The position numbers and the translations under genes are program-made. Under the pieces are notes generated by a model. The model was not told the DNA's origin. It saw nothing but the letters and a program-made list of their open reading frames with translations, and searched no databases. Of a stretch of 64,000 nucleotides of DNA, positions 63,009-64,000 are shown piece by piece. This DNA is from Actinomadura graeca (GTDB lineage Bacteria > Actinomycetota > Actinomycetes > Streptosporangiales > Streptosporangiaceae). Each line of letters starts with the position of its first letter. Position 1 is the first letter of the stretch. The stretch is taken from positions 5,518,001 through 5,582,000 of the forward strand of contig NZ_CP059572.1 of assembly GCF_019175365.1 (NCBI RefSeq), in the 5' to 3' direction.

Positions 63009-64000
63009 ATGTCACCGAAACTCAGTGTCGTCGTCCCTTTCCACAACACCGAGGACTATTTCCAGGAATGCCTGGAGTCGCTGGCCGGGCAGACCTTCCG
63101 CGACCTGGAAGTGGTCATGGTGGACGACGGGTCAACCGACAACGGCGCTGTGATCGCCAAGGACGCCTGCGGCCGCGACCCCCGGTTCCGGTTGATCACG
63201 CGGGACAACGAGGGCCCGGGGCCGGCCCGCAACGCGGGGGTGCGCGAGGCCACCGGCACCTACCTGGCCTTCGCCGACGCCGATGACGTGGTCGAACGCG
63301 ACGCCTACGCGCGGCTGGTGGGGTCCCTGGAGCGCACCGGCTCCGACTTCGCCTGCGGCAACGTCGAGCGGCTCGACGGGGACCGGAGCTGGCAGTCGGT
63401 CCTGCACGCCGGGCTGTTCACCGAGTACCGCGCGCGGACACACGTCTCGTCCCATCCGCTCCTGATCCGCGACCGGACGTCCTGGAACAAGGTGTACCGG
63501 CGGGCTTTCTGGGAGAAGGCCGAGCTGTCTTTTCCCTCGGGCTTCTACGAGGACCCGCCGGTGATGGCACGGGCCCACGCACTCGCCGATTCGGTCGACG
63601 TCCTCAAAGAGACGGTCTACTACTGGCGGAAGCGCCCCGGGTCCATTACCGAGGACCGCTACGGCTGGGACAACATTTCGCAGCGCATGCGGTCGGTCGC
63701 CGCCCTGCGGGCCGGGCTCGCCGATTTCGCGCCGCATCTTCTGGCCGCGTTCGACGAGCATGCCCTGATCGACGTCGATCTCCGCGTGCTCCTGGACGCC
63801 CTTCCCCGGACGGACGAGGCCCACCGCGAGGCCCTCGTCGAGACGGGCGCCGTGCTGGCCGAGAAGGTCGGTCCCCGCGTCCTGAAGCGGTTCCCGTCGC
63901 TCATGCGCCTGCAACTGCACCTGCTGTGCCGGCGGATGACACCCGAACTGCTGGAAGTGCTGCGTTTCGTCCGCCTGGGGATGGCGGCGCAGGCTCCCCG
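63009..64000 (+). CDS. Family 2 glycosyltransferase, cut by the window edge
   Basis: ATG 63009 follows GACCTGGAGG. The frame is open to base 64000 (330 residues seen). The GT-A core begins LSVVVPFHNTEDYFQECLESLAGQTF, then VVMVDDGSTDNG, GPGPARNAGVREATGTYLAFADADDVVERDAY (DXD-type DAD) and FYEDPPVMARAHALADSVDVL. Actinomycete proteins of this kind are often fused to a CDP-glycerol glycerophosphotransferase and make teichoic acids. The C-terminal half that would show this is outside the window. Confidence 0.9.
   Translation, partial: MSPKLSVVVPFHNTEDYFQECLESLAGQTFRDLEVVMVDDGSTDNGAVIAKDACGRDPRFRLITRDNEGPGPARNAGVREATGTYLAFADADDVVERDAYARLVGSLERTGSDFACGNVERLDGDRSWQSVLHAGLFTEYRARTHVSSHPLLIRDRTSWNKVYRRAFWEKAELSFPSGFYEDPPVMARAHALADSVDVLKETVYYWRKRPGSITEDRYGWDNISQRMRSVAALRAGLADFAPHLLAAFDEHALIDVDLRVLLDALPRTDEAHREALVETGAVLAEKVGPRVLKRFPSLMRLQLHLLCRRMTPELLEVLRFVRLGMAAQAP

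Overview
The window is chromosomal DNA from a very GC-rich actinobacterium. GTG starts are common, genes overlap by ATGA or GTGA, and third codon positions are almost all G or C. From memory, the order rplM-rpsI-glmM ... coaA-glmS ... nnr-alr-hydrolase-tsaE-tsaB-rimI-tsaD ... groS-groL ... sigD/shbA-like sigma factor-rsdA ... DUF5319-guaB-guaB3 ... choD ... guaA follows the conserved core of Mycobacterium (Rv3443c to Rv3396c) and Streptomyces. The mix of whiJ/DUF397 regulators, M43 metalloproteases and a membrane NACHT protein suggests a Thermomonosporaceae/Streptosporangiales member such as Actinomadura. That genus guess is an inference.

Layout. 1-3.7 kb (minus): two paralogous single-span membrane proteins and a membrane-anchored CAP-domain protein. 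4.0-6.8 kb: a good promoter, rplM-rpsI, a textbook terminator, glmM. 7-13.4 kb: a pentad-repeat small protein, an HNH nuclease lipoprotein, a DUF389 membrane protein, a four-gene double ABC-2 exporter operon and a DinB/MDMPI-fold protein. 13.7-15.9 kb: an accessory XRE regulator followed by overlapping tiny genes. 16-23 kb: a DUF4132 protein, coaA, glmS and a second ABC exporter. 23.2-25 kb: a whiJ-type regulator with two DUF397 partners separated by a three-unit 44-bp palindromic repeat array. 25.2-33.7 kb: nnr, alr, hydrolase, tsaE, a secreted-domain protein, tsaB-rimI-tsaD and an APH-fold kinase. 34-37.6 kb: a long hendecad-repeat coiled-coil protein and a methyltransferase. 37.7-39.9 kb: groS-groL with promoter and CIRCE operator. 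40-45 kb: sigma factor, anti-sigma factor, DUF5319, guaB, guaB3. 45-50 kb: glpD, a tandem 110-bp repeat, a membrane NACHT NTPase and a PAP2 phosphatase. 50-54.7 kb: a TetR regulator divergent from an aldehyde dehydrogenase-choD pair. 54.8-58.2 kb: a small secreted protein, two M43 proteases and an AlkD-like protein. 58.4-64 kb: guaA, ahpD-ahpC divergent from oxyR, and a truncated glycosyltransferase.

Functional themes are cell-wall precursor supply (glmM, glmS, alr, the terminal glycosyltransferase), the t6A tRNA pathway (tsaE, tsaB, tsaD) with RimI, guanine nucleotide synthesis (guaB, guaA), chaperonin and peroxide stress responses, and the SigD/RsdA-type switch.

The most unusual points are a palindromic repeat family that also lies in frame inside choD, giving about 26 extra residues; a 12-unit hendecad coiled coil; an XRE plus mini-gene cassette; a NACHT protein preceded by a tandem repeat; a Gly-rich insertion in guaA; and clear operator-like palindromes between oxyR and ahpC.
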